A DNA stretch of 64,000 nt, taken from contig JAIMFC010000007.1 in the NCBI GenBank assembly GCA_019794795.1, positions 1 through 64,000 on the forward strand. Direction: 5' to 3'. The position numbers and the translations under genes are program-made. This document shows, piece after piece, positions 9,071 through 20,235 of the stretch. Position 1 is the first letter of the stretch, and each line of letters begins with the position of its first letter. Under the pieces are notes generated by a model that saw nothing but the letters and a program-made list of their open reading frames with translations, was not told the origin of the DNA and did no database searches. Source of the DNA: Streptococcus gallolyticus. Lineage in GTDB: Bacteria; Bacillota; Bacilli; Lactobacillales; Streptococcaceae.

Positions 9071-9100
9071 ATTATAGCATATAACGCAGATTCCTTTCAA
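9071..9100 (-). promoter_or_regulatory. Promoter of the XRE-methylase-nuclease(-Qat) operon
   Basis: Reading the minus strand, a -35 TTGAAA (9095-9100) and an extended -10 TGC-TATAAT (hexamer 9071-9076) are separated by 18 bases, followed by a leader of ~45 bases to the XRE start. The transfer operon upstream is closed off by a terminator, so this promoter makes the defence island an independent transcription unit. Confidence 0.7.
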
Positions 9101-9129
9101 TCGTATGATTTACTGCATTAAATTAAGTA

Positions 9130-9157
9130 AAAAAATAGAGGCAGTCCGAAGACTGCC
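9130..9157 (-). terminator. Rho-independent terminator at the end of the transfer operon
   Basis: GGCAGTC (9140-9146) and GACTGCC (9151-9157) form a 7-bp stem with a CGAA/TTCG tetraloop; on the minus strand it is followed by CTCTA and a run of eight T. It closes the long ICE operon just after the SSB-like gene. Confidence 0.85.
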
Positions 9158-9162
9158 GATAT

Positions 9163-9819
9163 TTATCTCTCTGTACCTTTGCTATGGTCTTTCTTATTTG
9201 ATTTAGCTTTGTCATCTGTCTTAAAGCTTTTTATTTGCCCTAATATGGACTTTTTATCTTTATCTTGACTCTTTACTTGTTCTTTTGCTTTTAAGAGCTT
9301 AGAAGACAAAATACGAACATTTTTATGTTCCTTTCCGTTGTTATCAATGCTTGTTTTTACTTGTCCGAAGATTTTAACAAAATCTCCTTGTTTTAGGTTC
9401 TCTAAATCTTTTGTCTTGTCTCCATATGCTGAACAATTGGTATAAACTTTATTCCCATCCTCATCTTTAGAGACAATAGAAAAATTAATTACTTTAAACT
9501 TTTTTCCATTGGCATTTTCTCTTTCAAGATTTTCTACTTTGCCAACTATATTACCCACAAGATTTATGAGGTCGTCTTTCTCTTCAATATCACTGATATT
9601 TTCAACAATCTTTCCTTGTTCTTTCATATCATCAATCATATAGTCAAAGTCATCACTTAGTAAACCTGTTGTGTCATTGTTCATATATAAAACATAGACT
9701 TCTTCAAGTGCCTTTTCATCATTAACACCTTTTTCTATGCTCACAAGTGCTTTTATAAAATCCTTGTAATTATCATTCATCATTTCTTCTAAGTTTTCTC
9801 TAATATCTTTGTATTCCAT
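9163..9819 (-). CDS. ICE SSB-like protein with OB-fold
   Basis: The 218-residue protein has an acidic helical N-terminus (~1-95) and an OB-fold region from about residue 100 to 175 that includes VINFSIVSKDEDG, YTNCSAYGD and GDFVKIFGQVK. The same signature occurs in the small SSB at 29,633. It probably coats single-stranded DNA during transfer or replication. The C-terminus ends with SILGQIKSFK and a basic tail; a closely related tail, [10 protein letters not shown], ends the giant protein encoded just upstream. It is the last gene of the transfer operon. The DNA-binding role is by family resemblance. Confidence 0.7.
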   Translation of the reverse strand: MEYKDIRENLEEMMNDNYKDFIKALVSIEKGVNDEKALEEVYVLYMNNDTTGLLSDDFDYMIDDMKEQGKIVENISDIEEKDDLINLVGNIVGKVENLERENANGKKFKVINFSIVSKDEDGNKVYTNCSAYGDKTKDLENLKQGDFVKIFGQVKTSIDNNGKEHKNVRILSSKLLKAKEQVKSQDKDKKSILGQIKSFKTDDKAKSNKKDHSKGTER

Positions 9820-9842
9820 AATTTCCTCCTTGTACTAAATAA

Positions 9843-9861
9843 GGAGAGCCTTTCGCTCTCC
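9843..9861 (-). terminator. Intra-operon hairpin between the giant helicase and SSB-like genes
   Basis: GGAGAGC (9843-9849) pairs with GCTCTCC (9855-9861) around a 5-base loop, directly after the stop codon of the giant protein gene. The following T-tract is interrupted (TTATTTAG on the minus strand), so it could be a leaky terminator or an RNA-stability hairpin. Confidence 0.45.
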
Positions 9862-9862
9862 T

Positions 9863-12800
9863 CTATCTTTCTTGTCCTTTTTCATTTTTTTCTTGATTTT
9901 TATCTTTTTCTTCTTCTGATTTGAATTTTGATATTTGTCCCAATATTGATGGTTTCTCTTCCCTTGCTTGAAAGTTATCCTCTACATCATAAGTTGATTC
10001 AAAGTAATCACTATCCTTAAAATCATTGTCATACCTATCTGGTATTCCATCATTATCAAGATCTTTTGCAAGTGGATCATAGAAGTTTCCGTCATCATCT
10101 ATTTCTAATCCTAGAGCTTGTTTTAAATCTTCTTCATCTACTGATACCAGATTATCAAAACTAGACATCTTTATGGATTCAGTCATATCTTTAAGAGCTT
10201 GTGAATTTGATATATCTTCTCCTACAAAAGATTCTGTTCTAATAGCAACATTATCTACATACTGAGTCCATGTTTTTTCTTCCAAATTTACCTCATATTG
10301 AATAGAGTGCTTACCATCTGGTGTTTCTGTATAGGCAAGCCCTATATGGCTTAAATCAGGGTATAGTTTGTCAAAGTCTTCATAGCTATTAGATTCTGAA
10401 AACTCATAGTTTGAATAATCAACTATTGCCCTCTTTAAATCTTCTAATAGTGGTGATTGGTTTTCTAACTCTTCTACTTCTCCCATATCTAAAAGTTTAT
10501 TAATTTCAGCTAGTCTTAGTGTCTTATCCCTTAACTCATCTGCTTTTTCAAATGGTTTGGTTGATTCTACTTTGGCATTTTCTAAAGACTCTTTATAGTT
10601 TTCAAGGTTTTGATTTAACCTTTCAAGTCTTGAAGGCATTTTTTCAATTGCATTATCAAGCCTTGTTATATTACCATCAGTAGAGTTTGAAAACTCTCCG
10701 AAGTATTCTGCTTTTCCTAAAAGTTTAAAAGTATGAGTATTAGTCATAAAGTTATATGAAACTTGTAAGTCTAAATTTCTATATTTACCAATAACATTAC
10801 TATCATTTATCTTTACCTTTTTTATTTCTTCTAATAGCTTCTCTCCCGCTTCTTTCTTATCTAAAATTTTATTTTCTCCAAGACTAATTGAAGTAAATTT
10901 GCTATCTCCTGCTCCTAATTTCTCAACACTTGCAATATCTTCTTTAACTGCTTGTATTTCCATTTCAGTTTTTAAAATACTTTGAGGATAAATTTTATTT
11001 ACCTTATCTTCGAGCTTATATTTATTAGATTTATAGTTTGCTTCCAGCATTTTTAGTTTTGTAACTTCGTTATCTAAATCCATTTTTTCTTTAATCAGAG
11101 GATTGCCAGTAGCTAAAGCCTTAATTTCTGAATAAGATAGACTTGCTTCATCAATATCTTCTGCAACTCTTACTGGAGTCTTTGAAGTCATAATTTGAGA
11201 AATAAATTTCTGCTTATTCTCTATTGTCTGCCATAAATAAGCATCAAATGTATTTTCTGTTACATACCTAAAGATATTTACCTTATCATTTTCATTACCT
11301 TGACGAACAATTCTACCACTTCTTTGCTCTAGGTCAGATGGTCTCCAAGGGACGTCTAAATCATGTAAGGCTATTAATTTGTTCTGTACATTTGTACCTG
11401 CTCCCATTTTTTGAGTAGAGCCTAATAATACTCTTACTTCTCCTCTTCTTACTTCTGAGAATAATTCATCTTTTTGTTTGTCTGTATCTGCTTCGTGGAT
11501 AAAGGCTATTTCTTCTTTAGGTATTCCCATATTCACTAACTTATTTCTAATATCATCATAAATATTAAATTCTCCATCTCCTTTTGGTGTGGACATATCT
11601 GAAAACACTAATTGGGTCGATGAATTTTCTTTTGTCTTATCCCAGATCGAAAAGATATTTTTTACACATACATTTACCTTTGAATTAGGATCATCTGGAA
11701 GTAGTGGATTTATTAATCTTTGGTCTAGGGCAAGTTTTTTACCATCATTTGTAATCTTTAGCATATTATCTTCTGTTGGCTCGACTTGATTATTTCTAAC
11801 TGCGTCAGCTCTTTCTGAAATAGCTTCTAATATATCTTTTTGTTCCTCAGTAGGTTTTGTTTTAATAACTTCAAAGTTTGCTTCTGGCACTGGCAAATTT
11901 AACATATCTGAAGTCTTTATATCTGCTACTTCTTTAAACATAGACATCAATTCTGGCAAGTTATAAAACTTTGAAAATCTTGTCTTTTGCCTATATCCTG
12001 TGCCTTCTGGAGATAATTCAAAGGTGTTTTCTGTTTCTCCAAAAGTAGAAGCCCAAGCGTCAAAATGTTCTAATCCTCTTGCCTTTAAATCGTCATATTG
12101 AAGGTATCTTTGCATGGTATAAAGCTCTGTCATTGAATTTGATATTGGTGTACCAGTAGCAAATACAACTCCTTTTCCATCTGTCATTTCATCCATATAC
12201 CTACATTTCATATACATATCAGAAGACTTAAAGGCTTCACTCTGACCGATACCCGCAACATTTCTCATCTTTGTATGCAAAAATAAGTTTTTGTAATTAT
12301 GAGCTTCGTCTATAAATAACTTATCTACTCCTAGTTCTTCAAAGGTTATTACATCATCTTTTTTAAAGTCATCATTTAGTTTTTCAAGTCTTACCAAGAG
12401 TTTCTTCTTTGTCTTTTCTAGTTGTTTTACTGTGAAATTTTCCCCTCTATTTCTTTTATTATCATCAATAAAGGAAACTATATCATCTATTTGGTCTTGT
12501 ATATGCCTTACATGGTATTCCTTAGACATTGGTATTTTTTCAAATTGAGAGTGTCCTATGATGACCGCATCATATTCTCCCGTTGCAATCCTACCAATAA
12601 ATCTTTTTCTATTTTTGGGTTGAAAGTCTTTTTTATCGGCCACCATAATGTTTGCTGACGGATATAACTGCATAAACTCTCTACCAATTTGAGTGGTTAG
12701 ATGGTTAGGAACTACAAATAATGATTTACTTGCAAGTCCTAACTTTTTAGATTCCATAGCAGAAGCTACCATTTCAAAAGTTTTTCCTGCTCCTACTACA

Positions 12801-15800
12801 TGGGCAAGTAGTGTGTTTCCACCATATAAAGTCCTTGCTATGGCGTTTTTCTGATGTTCTCTAAGTCTGATTTCAGTATTCATTCCATCAAAAGTTAAGT
12901 TAGAACCATCAAATTCTCTATTTCTAATTGAATTGAATTTTTCATTATAAATCTTTTCTAGCCTATATCTTCTATCAGGATCTTCAAATATCCAATTCTT
13001 AAATTCTTCTTTAATCAGTTCTTGCTTCTGACTTGCAAGCATAGTTTCTTTTTTGTTTAATACAGAAGTCTTAGAACCATCATCATTTATTACTTGGTCA
13101 AATACCTTTGTATCTTTTAGATTAAGGGCATTTTCAATTAGCTTATAGGCATTCACTCTACTTGTACCATAAGTCATGTTAGCAAGGTCATTAGCTGAGT
13201 CGACACTCTTACCTTCAATGTTCCATTCACTTGTATGTGGTGAGAACCTAACATTTATATTCCACCTATCATAACCTGGCGTTTTTAAAAGATTAAAAGT
13301 AAAGTCTTCTATATCTTTTTGAGGTATCCATGTTGCTCCTAACCTTACATTTATATCAGAAGCAGTGAGTTCTTCAGGCATAACTTCTTGTAATTTTTCT
13401 CTTTGATATTTGAGTTTGCCTAACTCGTTTAATAATGTGTCTTTCTTTTCAGAAGGTGCTAAATCTATTACATTTTCAATTTCTCCTATATATAAATTGA
13501 GGTAGCCAATCTTTTCTCTAATATTGCCACTTAGATACTCATCAGCCGATACATATGAAAAGTGAAAGGGATCGTCATTATTAAAGTTTTCAAAGGGCAT
13601 TCTGTTATTTATTAGGTCTGTGTCCTTAATATCTAAAAAAATCTCGCCCTCAAGCTCACCAATTAAAGTATCGCTATCTTTATTAGTGATAGATTCCATA
13701 TATTCAAAATCTACATATCCTTTTTGTGAAACTGATAAAACTAAAGCTTCAAGAGAAGTATCTACATGGTCTACTACCTTTGCCTTTGTTATTGTTCTTT
13801 TTGAGAATATATCACTCTTAGCTTTGAAATTATCCTCATCATCAAGTATTTCTATTGATGAAACCAAAGAAAAGTTTGAGTCTTCCTTTAAGGCTCTAGT
13901 GTTTGATAAGGAATTAATAAAGCCATGTTTCTTTGAAAAGTTATCATAGACCTCATTTAACTTTGCTTGTGACTCTTCTATTTCTTCGTCTGAAAAATCG
14001 TCCTTTTGCTTTTCTATTACATCTTTTAAAGCATTCATTACATCAAGATAATCTTTTATCTTTTCTTTATTTTTATCTGATATATTCTGCTTAATTAATA
14101 CTGAGTTTTCTCTTAGGTAGACTTCTTCATCAATGATGGTATAGGAAAAATTCTTAACATCATCTGTTGCTGGAAGACTTAATTCTTCATCTTCCAATAG
14201 CTCGACTTCTTCATATTTTGAATTTGAAGATATTTCCTTACTTGCAAGATCCATTAAATCCTTTAGATTTTCGTCTTCTTTTTCATCACAAGTAATTGTA
14301 TTTCCAAATCTTCCAGATACTTCTTTCATATCCCCTAATACCATTTGAGGATTATCTACAAAGTATTTATTATAGGTCAAACCCTTTTTATCAGTTGATA
14401 GGTGTATCCAATCATCATCTCTTTCTATAACTGAATCTCTCTTCTTTAAGAAAATAATATCTGAAGTAACTTCTGTACCAGAAAGTCCTTTAAATGTTGT
14501 ATTAGGTAGCCTCATAGCTCCTAAAAATTCACATCTTGCATTAATATATTTTCTAACAGATTCATCTTTTTTATCCATAGTTCCAGATGAAGTTATGAAG
14601 GCGATAATTCCTCCATTTCTTACCTTATCTATTGACTTTGCAAAAAAATAATCGTGAATCAGAAAGTTATTTCTGTTATATTCACGATCGTTTACTTTAA
14701 AATCGCCAAAGGGAACATTTCCTATAACTAAATCAAAAAAGTTATTTGAGAAGTTTGTTTCTTCAAAGCCTTTAATTTGAATGTTAGCTTCAGGATAAAG
14801 TTCTCTTGCTATTCTTCCGCTTAGACTATCTTTTTCTACTCCATAGACTTTAGAACTTCGTATTTCACTTGGCATATTGCCAATAAAGTTACCGACTCCT
14901 GTAGATGGTTCAAGAATATTTCCAGTCTTAAATCCCATATCTGTTAAAGTCTTATATATTCCATCCATTACCTCTCTAGGTGTATAAAACGATGTTAAGG
15001 TAGACTCTTTAGCATTCAAATACTCATCATTTGTTAAATTTTCTTTTAAAATATTTCTTGATTCTAGCCATTGTCCTCCCTTTTCTTCATCAAAGACATC
15101 GGCGAGACCTCCCCAACCCAGATAATCAGCCAGATATGCTTGTTCATACTCTCTTGGACTCCTATTTTCATTTTCAAGTCTTTTGAGCATTTTAATAGCT
15201 TTGATATTTTTATCTAGCTTTTCTGATGGTGTTAGGTATTCTGAGTAAATATGATTTTTTAAGTCATAATTTCTAGCAAAACTTAGTCTTTCCTTATTAG
15301 ATTCATAGCCTAGATTCTTTAAATCTTCTTTACCCCTCAATAAGTTTTCGGCTGCTTCTCTTGGAACATTGTATCTATCCATCATTTGATCAATTTCAGG
15401 ATTGAACTTATCAATAAAGCTTTCTTGCTCTACTTGTCTTTCAATTTGATTTTCATGCTCAGGTAATTTGTATATCTCATAATTTCCACTATCTAAAAGG
15501 TCATCAATCTTTCTACTTTCTTCAAATGTTTCGCCCTTATATAAAGGAATTTCTTCCCCATTAACTTCTACTTTAGTTCCAGTTTCAATTAAGTTAATTC
15601 CATCAAAGGTATTTTCATCTTCTAAAATAAATTCTTTTCCAACTTTTACTGCTAGTTTTTCTGATGTTTGACTTAGATTTTCAAAGATTTCTTCAAGGTA
15701 TGAATCGTTTCTATATGGAATTACTTCCGAACCCCTAATCATACCTCGCATATACTCCATATTATCTCTGATAGTGACAGTTTTAAGTCCTCCACTTAGT

Positions 15801-17506
15801 TCATCAAAATCTGTAATGGTAAAGTCCTTATCTTTATATCTAACTTGATCGCCTATCTTAAATTTAGGTTCTATCTTTTCCTTAACTTCTTCTTGTAAAG
15901 ATTTTTCCTCGCTTAGTTCAACTTGCTCTTCTAAATATGAAAATTCACGCTCATTTACTTCTTCACCATCACCAAGGTCAATCCTATAGTGTTCGACAAC
16001 TTCACCGTCTACATAGTGGTCAAAATAGAATTTGAAATATCCGATATAATTATCAGTAATTTCTCCAAATTCATTTTCTCCAAGAGTTTGATTATGGTCT
16101 TTAACATCAATATCCTTTTGTCTAAGGATATTGATTAAGTCTTTAGTTACTATCTGCCCACTATAATCGGGAACTAATTCGTGGTTTTCATTAAATTCTA
16201 CAATCCAGTAGTCTTTTCTTTTTTCAATGTTTTTGTCATCAAAAAAAGAAGCTTCATCAGCTTCCTTTTCTTGACTTATTTCATTTTCTAAGCTTCCACG
16301 TATTCCTTGATTGCCATTTTCTTCACTGTTGCCATCAAGTTGTTCATCTGTCCTTGGTATTCCTCTGGATTTTCTCTCATCATCTTCTCTGTCAATCCTT
16401 GTACTTTCATCATCTTGACTTTCTCTCTCTTGATAAAGTCCATTGCCTGATTCTGGATTTCCTTCAGATGGTTCAAAAGTGTTTTCTCCTCGTACATTTT
16501 CTGAAGTTTCTTCCAGTTCTCCATGTCCTCGCTCCCTACTAGGTAAGATAGTCTTAGAACTGCGTAAGTCGGATTCGGAAATTTCTCCATAAATTCCAGA
16601 TCCTTCTCCATCATGTCCAAGGTTTTCTCTTCGATCTTCATTGCTATTTCCTCTGTCGCTTCCATCTGTGAAAACTCGTCCATCTCTACTTCTTGACCTA
16701 TCATCTCGTCTATATAAATCATCTTGACCTCCTCTATCTTCGTTTATATTTTCTATATCTTTATTATAGTCGGCAGCGGCCCTTTCTGTCAGCAGCCTAG
16801 CTCGATCCATATCCTTAGATTTTTCTATTGTTCTATCTATAATATCTTCGCTAACCCTTGATATTACAAGACCTATCTGTTCTAAAGAAATAGTATTAAT
16901 CCTCGAAAAATTATTTTTTAAATTTTCCATATCCATAGGATAGGCTGTATTAAACCTATTAGCTACCGCATAGGATATTGAGTCTCTCATAAACTTTTCA
17001 AAACTCAGTCTATCCTCTATATCTATTCTCAAATCAGCAAGAGCCAAATTAATATATTCATCTCCATAAATTCGACTCAAAGAAAATATATTTTCATTGA
17101 GTGAATCACTAGCTTCAAATGAAAAATCTCTTATTATTTCTTTTAAAGCCTCGTTATGGTTTTCGTGGTCAAACTGCCATAAGCTAACCTCATTAATATT
17201 CCTATCCATTGATGTGGTCTGGCTAATATCAAAGATGTATGAAACTCTTTGATTTATATCACTTCCAACTAAAATTGGAGTACCCTTTTGACCTCTCATA
17301 ACAACTCGACCAAAATATTTTTTCCACATATCAAAGGTTGCACAAGCTCTAGCTTCGGGTTCCTTGTTATATATACTTAATTGGCTTGAAAAATCATATT
17401 TCTGATTATTGCCTATAACTTTTAAGAGTTTTAAATATTCTTTTTCATCTTGCAGAACTTCATACTTAATTGCTTCTTGTATATTCTTAAAATCATTTAC
17501 TTGCAT
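9863..17506 (-). CDS. Giant ICE protein: ArdC-like N-terminus, N6-methylase and SNF2/DEAH helicase
   Basis: A 2547-residue protein. Residues ~1-130 resemble the ArdC/LtrC-type N-terminal domain of conjugative primase-like proteins. A charged, low-complexity linker spans ~250-430. A methyltransferase module has EPSTGVGNF near 862 and DLVIGNVPF near 927 (NVPF replaces the usual NPPF). A superfamily 2 helicase follows: VVGAGKT near 1569, DEAH near 1735 and the motif VI region RSGRIVRQG near 2067. Coiled coils, a DxDxDG calcium-type repeat ([12 protein letters not shown], ~2480) and the tail [10 protein letters not shown] end the protein. Such proteins are typical of Tn1549-like ICEs and phage-like plasmids, where they are thought to protect or remodel DNA after entry. 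Exact function unknown. Confidence 0.82.
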   Translation of the reverse strand: MQVNDFKNIQEAIKYEVLQDEKEYLKLLKVIGNNQKYDFSSQLSIYNKEPEARACATFDMWKKYFGRVVMRGQKGTPILVGSDINQRVSYIFDISQTTSMDRNINEVSLWQFDHENHNEALKEIIRDFSFEASDSLNENIFSLSRIYGDEYINLALADLRIDIEDRLSFEKFMRDSISYAVANRFNTAYPMDMENLKNNFSRINTISLEQIGLVISRVSEDIIDRTIEKSKDMDRARLLTERAAADYNKDIENINEDRGGQDDLYRRDDRSRSRDGRVFTDGSDRGNSNEDRRENLGHDGEGSGIYGEISESDLRSSKTILPSRERGHGELEETSENVRGENTFEPSEGNPESGNGLYQERESQDDESTRIDREDDERKSRGIPRTDEQLDGNSEENGNQGIRGSLENEISQEKEADEASFFDDKNIEKRKDYWIVEFNENHELVPDYSGQIVTKDLINILRQKDIDVKDHNQTLGENEFGEITDNYIGYFKFYFDHYVDGEVVEHYRIDLGDGEEVNEREFSYLEEQVELSEEKSLQEEVKEKIEPKFKIGDQVRYKDKDFTITDFDELSGGLKTVTIRDNMEYMRGMIRGSEVIPYRNDSYLEEIFENLSQTSEKLAVKVGKEFILEDENTFDGINLIETGTKVEVNGEEIPLYKGETFEESRKIDDLLDSGNYEIYKLPEHENQIERQVEQESFIDKFNPEIDQMMDRYNVPREAAENLLRGKEDLKNLGYESNKERLSFARNYDLKNHIYSEYLTPSEKLDKNIKAIKMLKRLENENRSPREYEQAYLADYLGWGGLADVFDEEKGGQWLESRNILKENLTNDEYLNAKESTLTSFYTPREVMDGIYKTLTDMGFKTGNILEPSTGVGNFIGNMPSEIRSSKVYGVEKDSLSGRIARELYPEANIQIKGFEETNFSNNFFDLVIGNVPFGDFKVNDREYNRNNFLIHDYFFAKSIDKVRNGGIIAFITSSGTMDKKDESVRKYINARCEFLGAMRLPNTTFKGLSGTEVTSDIIFLKKRDSVIERDDDWIHLSTDKKGLTYNKYFVDNPQMVLGDMKEVSGRFGNTITCDEKEDENLKDLMDLASKEISSNSKYEEVELLEDEELSLPATDDVKNFSYTIIDEEVYLRENSVLIKQNISDKNKEKIKDYLDVMNALKDVIEKQKDDFSDEEIEESQAKLNEVYDNFSKKHGFINSLSNTRALKEDSNFSLVSSIEILDDEDNFKAKSDIFSKRTITKAKVVDHVDTSLEALVLSVSQKGYVDFEYMESITNKDSDTLIGELEGEIFLDIKDTDLINNRMPFENFNNDDPFHFSYVSADEYLSGNIREKIGYLNLYIGEIENVIDLAPSEKKDTLLNELGKLKYQREKLQEVMPEELTASDINVRLGATWIPQKDIEDFTFNLLKTPGYDRWNINVRFSPHTSEWNIEGKSVDSANDLANMTYGTSRVNAYKLIENALNLKDTKVFDQVINDDGSKTSVLNKKETMLASQKQELIKEEFKNWIFEDPDRRYRLEKIYNEKFNSIRNREFDGSNLTFDGMNTEIRLREHQKNAIARTLYGGNTLLAHVVGAGKTFEMVASAMESKKLGLASKSLFVVPNHLTTQIGREFMQLYPSANIMVADKKDFQPKNRKRFIGRIATGEYDAVIIGHSQFEKIPMSKEYHVRHIQDQIDDIVSFIDDNKRNRGENFTVKQLEKTKKKLLVRLEKLNDDFKKDDVITFEELGVDKLFIDEAHNYKNLFLHTKMRNVAGIGQSEAFKSSDMYMKCRYMDEMTDGKGVVFATGTPISNSMTELYTMQRYLQYDDLKARGLEHFDAWASTFGETENTFELSPEGTGYRQKTRFSKFYNLPELMSMFKEVADIKTSDMLNLPVPEANFEVIKTKPTEEQKDILEAISERADAVRNNQVEPTEDNMLKITNDGKKLALDQRLINPLLPDDPNSKVNVCVKNIFSIWDKTKENSSTQLVFSDMSTPKGDGEFNIYDDIRNKLVNMGIPKEEIAFIHEADTDKQKDELFSEVRRGEVRVLLGSTQKMGAGTNVQNKLIALHDLDVPWRPSDLEQRSGRIVRQGNENDKVNIFRYVTENTFDAYLWQTIENKQKFISQIMTSKTPVRVAEDIDEASLSYSEIKALATGNPLIKEKMDLDNEVTKLKMLEANYKSNKYKLEDKVNKIYPQSILKTEMEIQAVKEDIASVEKLGAGDSKFTSISLGENKILDKKEAGEKLLEEIKKVKINDSNVIGKYRNLDLQVSYNFMTNTHTFKLLGKAEYFGEFSNSTDGNITRLDNAIEKMPSRLERLNQNLENYKESLENAKVESTKPFEKADELRDKTLRLAEINKLLDMGEVEELENQSPLLEDLKRAIVDYSNYEFSESNSYEDFDKLYPDLSHIGLAYTETPDGKHSIQYEVNLEEKTWTQYVDNVAIRTESFVGEDISNSQALKDMTESIKMSSFDNLVSVDEEDLKQALGLEIDDDGNFYDPLAKDLDNDGIPDRYDNDFKDSDYFESTYDVEDNFQAREEKPSILGQISKFKSEEEKDKNQEKNEKGQER

Positions 17507-18458
17507 TTCCTACCTCCATTCTATGAATTTCTTTTATAATAACCATTAAAATATCAACCACAATAGAATTTCCAGCTTGCTTATATAGTTTGCTTGAAGT
17601 GCAATTTTTTCTTCTTGGATGTACTTCCTCTAATTTATCTATATCACTATCATCAAAACCCATGAGTCTTAAACATTCTCTTTCTGTTAAATACCTATAC
17701 TGACCGTTTCCAATATCTATTATCCCAGAATTGGGTACTCTCATCTGTTTTGTAGAAATAGTATAAGAAAAATCTTTAATCACTTTTAGTCGCCCTCTAA
17801 AACTGTTATCTATGCCTTTATTTAAAAATTTCAGCATATAAGGTTGGGTCATTGTGTAAAGTTCACTTACATCTTTTTCTAAAAATTCACTTAGTGGTCT
17901 TGTTTCTTTCCTCTCCAATTTATTAAAAGAAAAATTATTTGCTCCAAGACATGAAACAACAAATATCCTCTCCCTTTTTTGAGGTATCCCAAAGTCCATT
18001 GCATTTAAGATTTCATACTTGCTTTCATATCCAAGGTTTTCTAGCTCCTTTAGATAAATAAAAAAGGAGTCCCTCATATTTCTATCAAGGACTCCCTTTA
18101 CATTTTCCCAAATTATCCATTTAGGTTTATCTTTCATTTCTTTGATTAATCTAATTGTTTCAAATAGTAAGCTTGATCTAGTGCCTGAGTTTTTCACTCC
18201 TCCCTGCTTTTTTCCTATCCTTGAAAAGTCTTGGCAAGGACTTCCATGCATAACTAAGTCTATCTTCTCATTAGGTGCTTTATATCCTACTACTGATTTT
18301 GGCTTATAATCTTCTCCATAAAGTGCGTTGTACGATTTAACACAAGCCTTATCTATTTCTACATAATCAACTACTTCATAAGGTATCTTCAAATTAATAA
18401 AAGCCTTTCTAATAGCACCTATGCCACCAAAAAGCTCCAATATTTTTACCTTATTCAT
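17493..18458 (-). CDS. C5-cytosine DNA methyltransferase (ICE-encoded, Dcm-like)
   Basis: The 321-residue enzyme has the C5-methyltransferase motifs in order: ELFGGIGA (motif I), [10 protein letters not shown] (motif IV with catalytic Cys), WENVKGV (motif VI), the target-recognition segment, and QAGNSIVV (motif X). It overlaps the giant protein gene by 14 bases and topoisomerase III by 8 bases (ATGAATAA), so it is embedded in the transfer operon and no nuclease partner is adjacent. Orphan C5 enzymes in ICEs probably protect the incoming element from host restriction; this role is inferred. Confidence 0.88.
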   Translation of the reverse strand: MNKVKILELFGGIGAIRKAFINLKIPYEVVDYVEIDKACVKSYNALYGEDYKPKSVVGYKAPNEKIDLVMHGSPCQDFSRIGKKQGGVKNSGTRSSLLFETIRLIKEMKDKPKWIIWENVKGVLDRNMRDSFFIYLKELENLGYESKYEILNAMDFGIPQKRERIFVVSCLGANNFSFNKLERKETRPLSEFLEKDVSELYTMTQPYMLKFLNKGIDNSFRGRLKVIKDFSYTISTKQMRVPNSGIIDIGNGQYRYLTERECLRLMGFDDSDIDKLEEVHPRRKNCTSSKLYKQAGNSIVVDILMVIIKEIHRMEVGNASK

Positions 18459-20172
18459 TTAGATTATTCTTGTACCTATCTAGAAGCTCCCTTATACTAT
18501 CTTCTATTTCTCTTAAGAAGTCTTCTTTATCTACGTCGCCAGAGCTAATCTTTGCAAATTTCATTTCCCATTCAGATGTTGTTTCTGCCGACTTAAATTT
18601 ATCCTCTACAATCGATACAAGTCTATTGCCTTTTTCTGTTACAAGTAAGTTTTTCTTATCTCTTCTTATAAGATCCTTATGGATAAGATTTTCAATAATT
18701 CCTGCTCTTGTAGCTGGTGTTCCTAAGCCTTTTCTCTCTACTTCTATGTCTTTATCCAAGGATTCTACTCCTGCATTCTCCATAGCCTTTAAAAGTGTAT
18801 CTTCATTATAATGACTTGGAGCTTTTGTAAATTTCTCTGATATATTTTTAGAAGTTAGCTTAATTTTATCTCCAGTCTTTACATCTGGTAATTCATTTTC
18901 TTGTCTTTCCTTCCTATAAGTCTTTAGATACTTTGTATAACCTTCATCTATTACAGTCTTGCCACTTGCATTGAAATTAAATTTATCATATTCATATCTG
19001 ATTTTTCTACTAGATTCCTTTAAGTTATCCGAGCATGAAGCAAGTAATTTATCCTTAATTAGATTATAGATTTTGCTTTCTTTATCAGATATATCTTTAG
19101 CTTTTCCAATACCTGATATAGTAGGAATAATTGCATAGTGGTCTGTAACCTTAGATGAGTTAAAAATAGACTTAAAGTTTGATTCATTGATTTTAAAATC
19201 TTCTTCAAGTCCTTCTAATAATTCTTTCATAGTATTAACCATATCATCGGTTAAATACCTGCTATCCGTTCTTGGGTATGTAATTAGCTTTTTTTCATAC
19301 AAACCTTGTGCCAGATTTAAAGTATCATTTGCTGAATATCCAAAATATTTATTTGCTTCTCTTTGTAAGGTAGTGAGATCATAAGGGTTATCTGGTTTTG
19401 TGCTTATTTCTTTATCCTCTACCTCTGTAATAACTATTTCATCTTCTAGTAGATTTAATAGTTGTTCTGCAACTTCAATTTTATCAATTCTATCTGATAC
19501 AAGTTTCAATCCTCCATAAGATAGGTCAACTGTATAATATTTTTGCTTCTTAAATAGGTTTATTTCACTATCCCTTTTAGCTATTAAATATAGAGTTGGA
19601 GTTTGTACTCTACCAACTGAATATGTTTCCTTGTAAATGCAAGAATAAAGCCTGCTTAGATTCATTCCTACTAACCAATCCGCAATAGATCTTGCACTTG
19701 CCGATCTATATAAGTCTTCAAAGTTTTCTCCGTCTTTAAGATTTCTAAAGCCATCTTCAATAGCTTTGTTTTCCATTGAAGATATCCAAAGTCTTTGAAT
19801 CTTCTTTTTACATTTAGCTTGATTATATACAAGTCTAAAAATAAGCTCTCCTTCTCGTCCAGCATCACAAGCATTTATAACTGTGTCGATGTTCTTATCG
19901 TTTAAAAGTTTCTTTAAAACTCCATATTGTTTCTTAGTGCTTTTAGATACTTCATAAATATATTCTTCTGGGATTATAGGAAGAGTGTCTATTGTCCATT
20001 TCTTCCATTTTTCGTCTATCTTATCTGGACTTGCCATTTGAATTAAATGACCTACACACCAAGAAACAATATATCCATTCCCCTCATAATATCCGTTTTT
20101 TCTTGTTCTTGATCCAATTACTTTTGCAATTGTAACTGCTACACTTGGCTTTTCTGCTATTACTAACTTCAT
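18451..20172 (-). CDS. topB: DNA topoisomerase III (type IA)
   Basis: A ~573-residue type IA topoisomerase. TOPRIM motifs LVIAEKPSVA at the N-terminus and DAGREGELIFRL near residue 105 bind magnesium; SVGRVQTPTL is the conserved core motif; the catalytic Tyr is in TYPRTDSRYL near 300. I start at the ATG at 20172 because GGAGGT is four bases upstream; an ATG four codons earlier lacks one. ICE copies of TopB resolve DNA topology during replication and transfer. No C-terminal zinc fingers are visible, which is usual for the short plasmid/ICE form. Confidence 0.93.
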   Translation of the reverse strand: MKLVIAEKPSVAVTIAKVIGSRTRKNGYYEGNGYIVSWCVGHLIQMASPDKIDEKWKKWTIDTLPIIPEEYIYEVSKSTKKQYGVLKKLLNDKNIDTVINACDAGREGELIFRLVYNQAKCKKKIQRLWISSMENKAIEDGFRNLKDGENFEDLYRSASARSIADWLVGMNLSRLYSCIYKETYSVGRVQTPTLYLIAKRDSEINLFKKQKYYTVDLSYGGLKLVSDRIDKIEVAEQLLNLLEDEIVITEVEDKEISTKPDNPYDLTTLQREANKYFGYSANDTLNLAQGLYEKKLITYPRTDSRYLTDDMVNTMKELLEGLEEDFKINESNFKSIFNSSKVTDHYAIIPTISGIGKAKDISDKESKIYNLIKDKLLASCSDNLKESSRKIRYEYDKFNFNASGKTVIDEGYTKYLKTYRKERQENELPDVKTGDKIKLTSKNISEKFTKAPSHYNEDTLLKAMENAGVESLDKDIEVERKGLGTPATRAGIIENLIHKDLIRRDKKNLLVTEKGNRLVSIVEDKFKSAETTSEWEMKFAKISSGDVDKEDFLREIEDSIRELLDRYKNNLNE

Positions 20173-20186
20173 TAATACCTCCATAA

Positions 20187-20219
20187 ATAAAAAAAGAGCG
20201 AAAGATTTCTCTCTCGCTC
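20187..20219 (-). terminator. Terminator between DUF4366 gene and topoisomerase III
   Basis: GAGCGA (20196-20201) and TCGCTC (20214-20219) form a stem extended by partial GA/TC pairing; on the minus strand a run of seven T follows. It sits inside the transfer operon, so it probably reduces rather than abolishes expression of topB, the methylase and the giant protein. Confidence 0.65.
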
Positions 20220-20235
20220 AAGCTCTTAAAAATTA

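Noticed and set aside
16288-16722. 144-codon frame inside the giant ICE protein gene
   Set aside because: It lies in the low-complexity linker of the 2547-residue protein in another frame, has no ribosome site, and reflects biased codon content.
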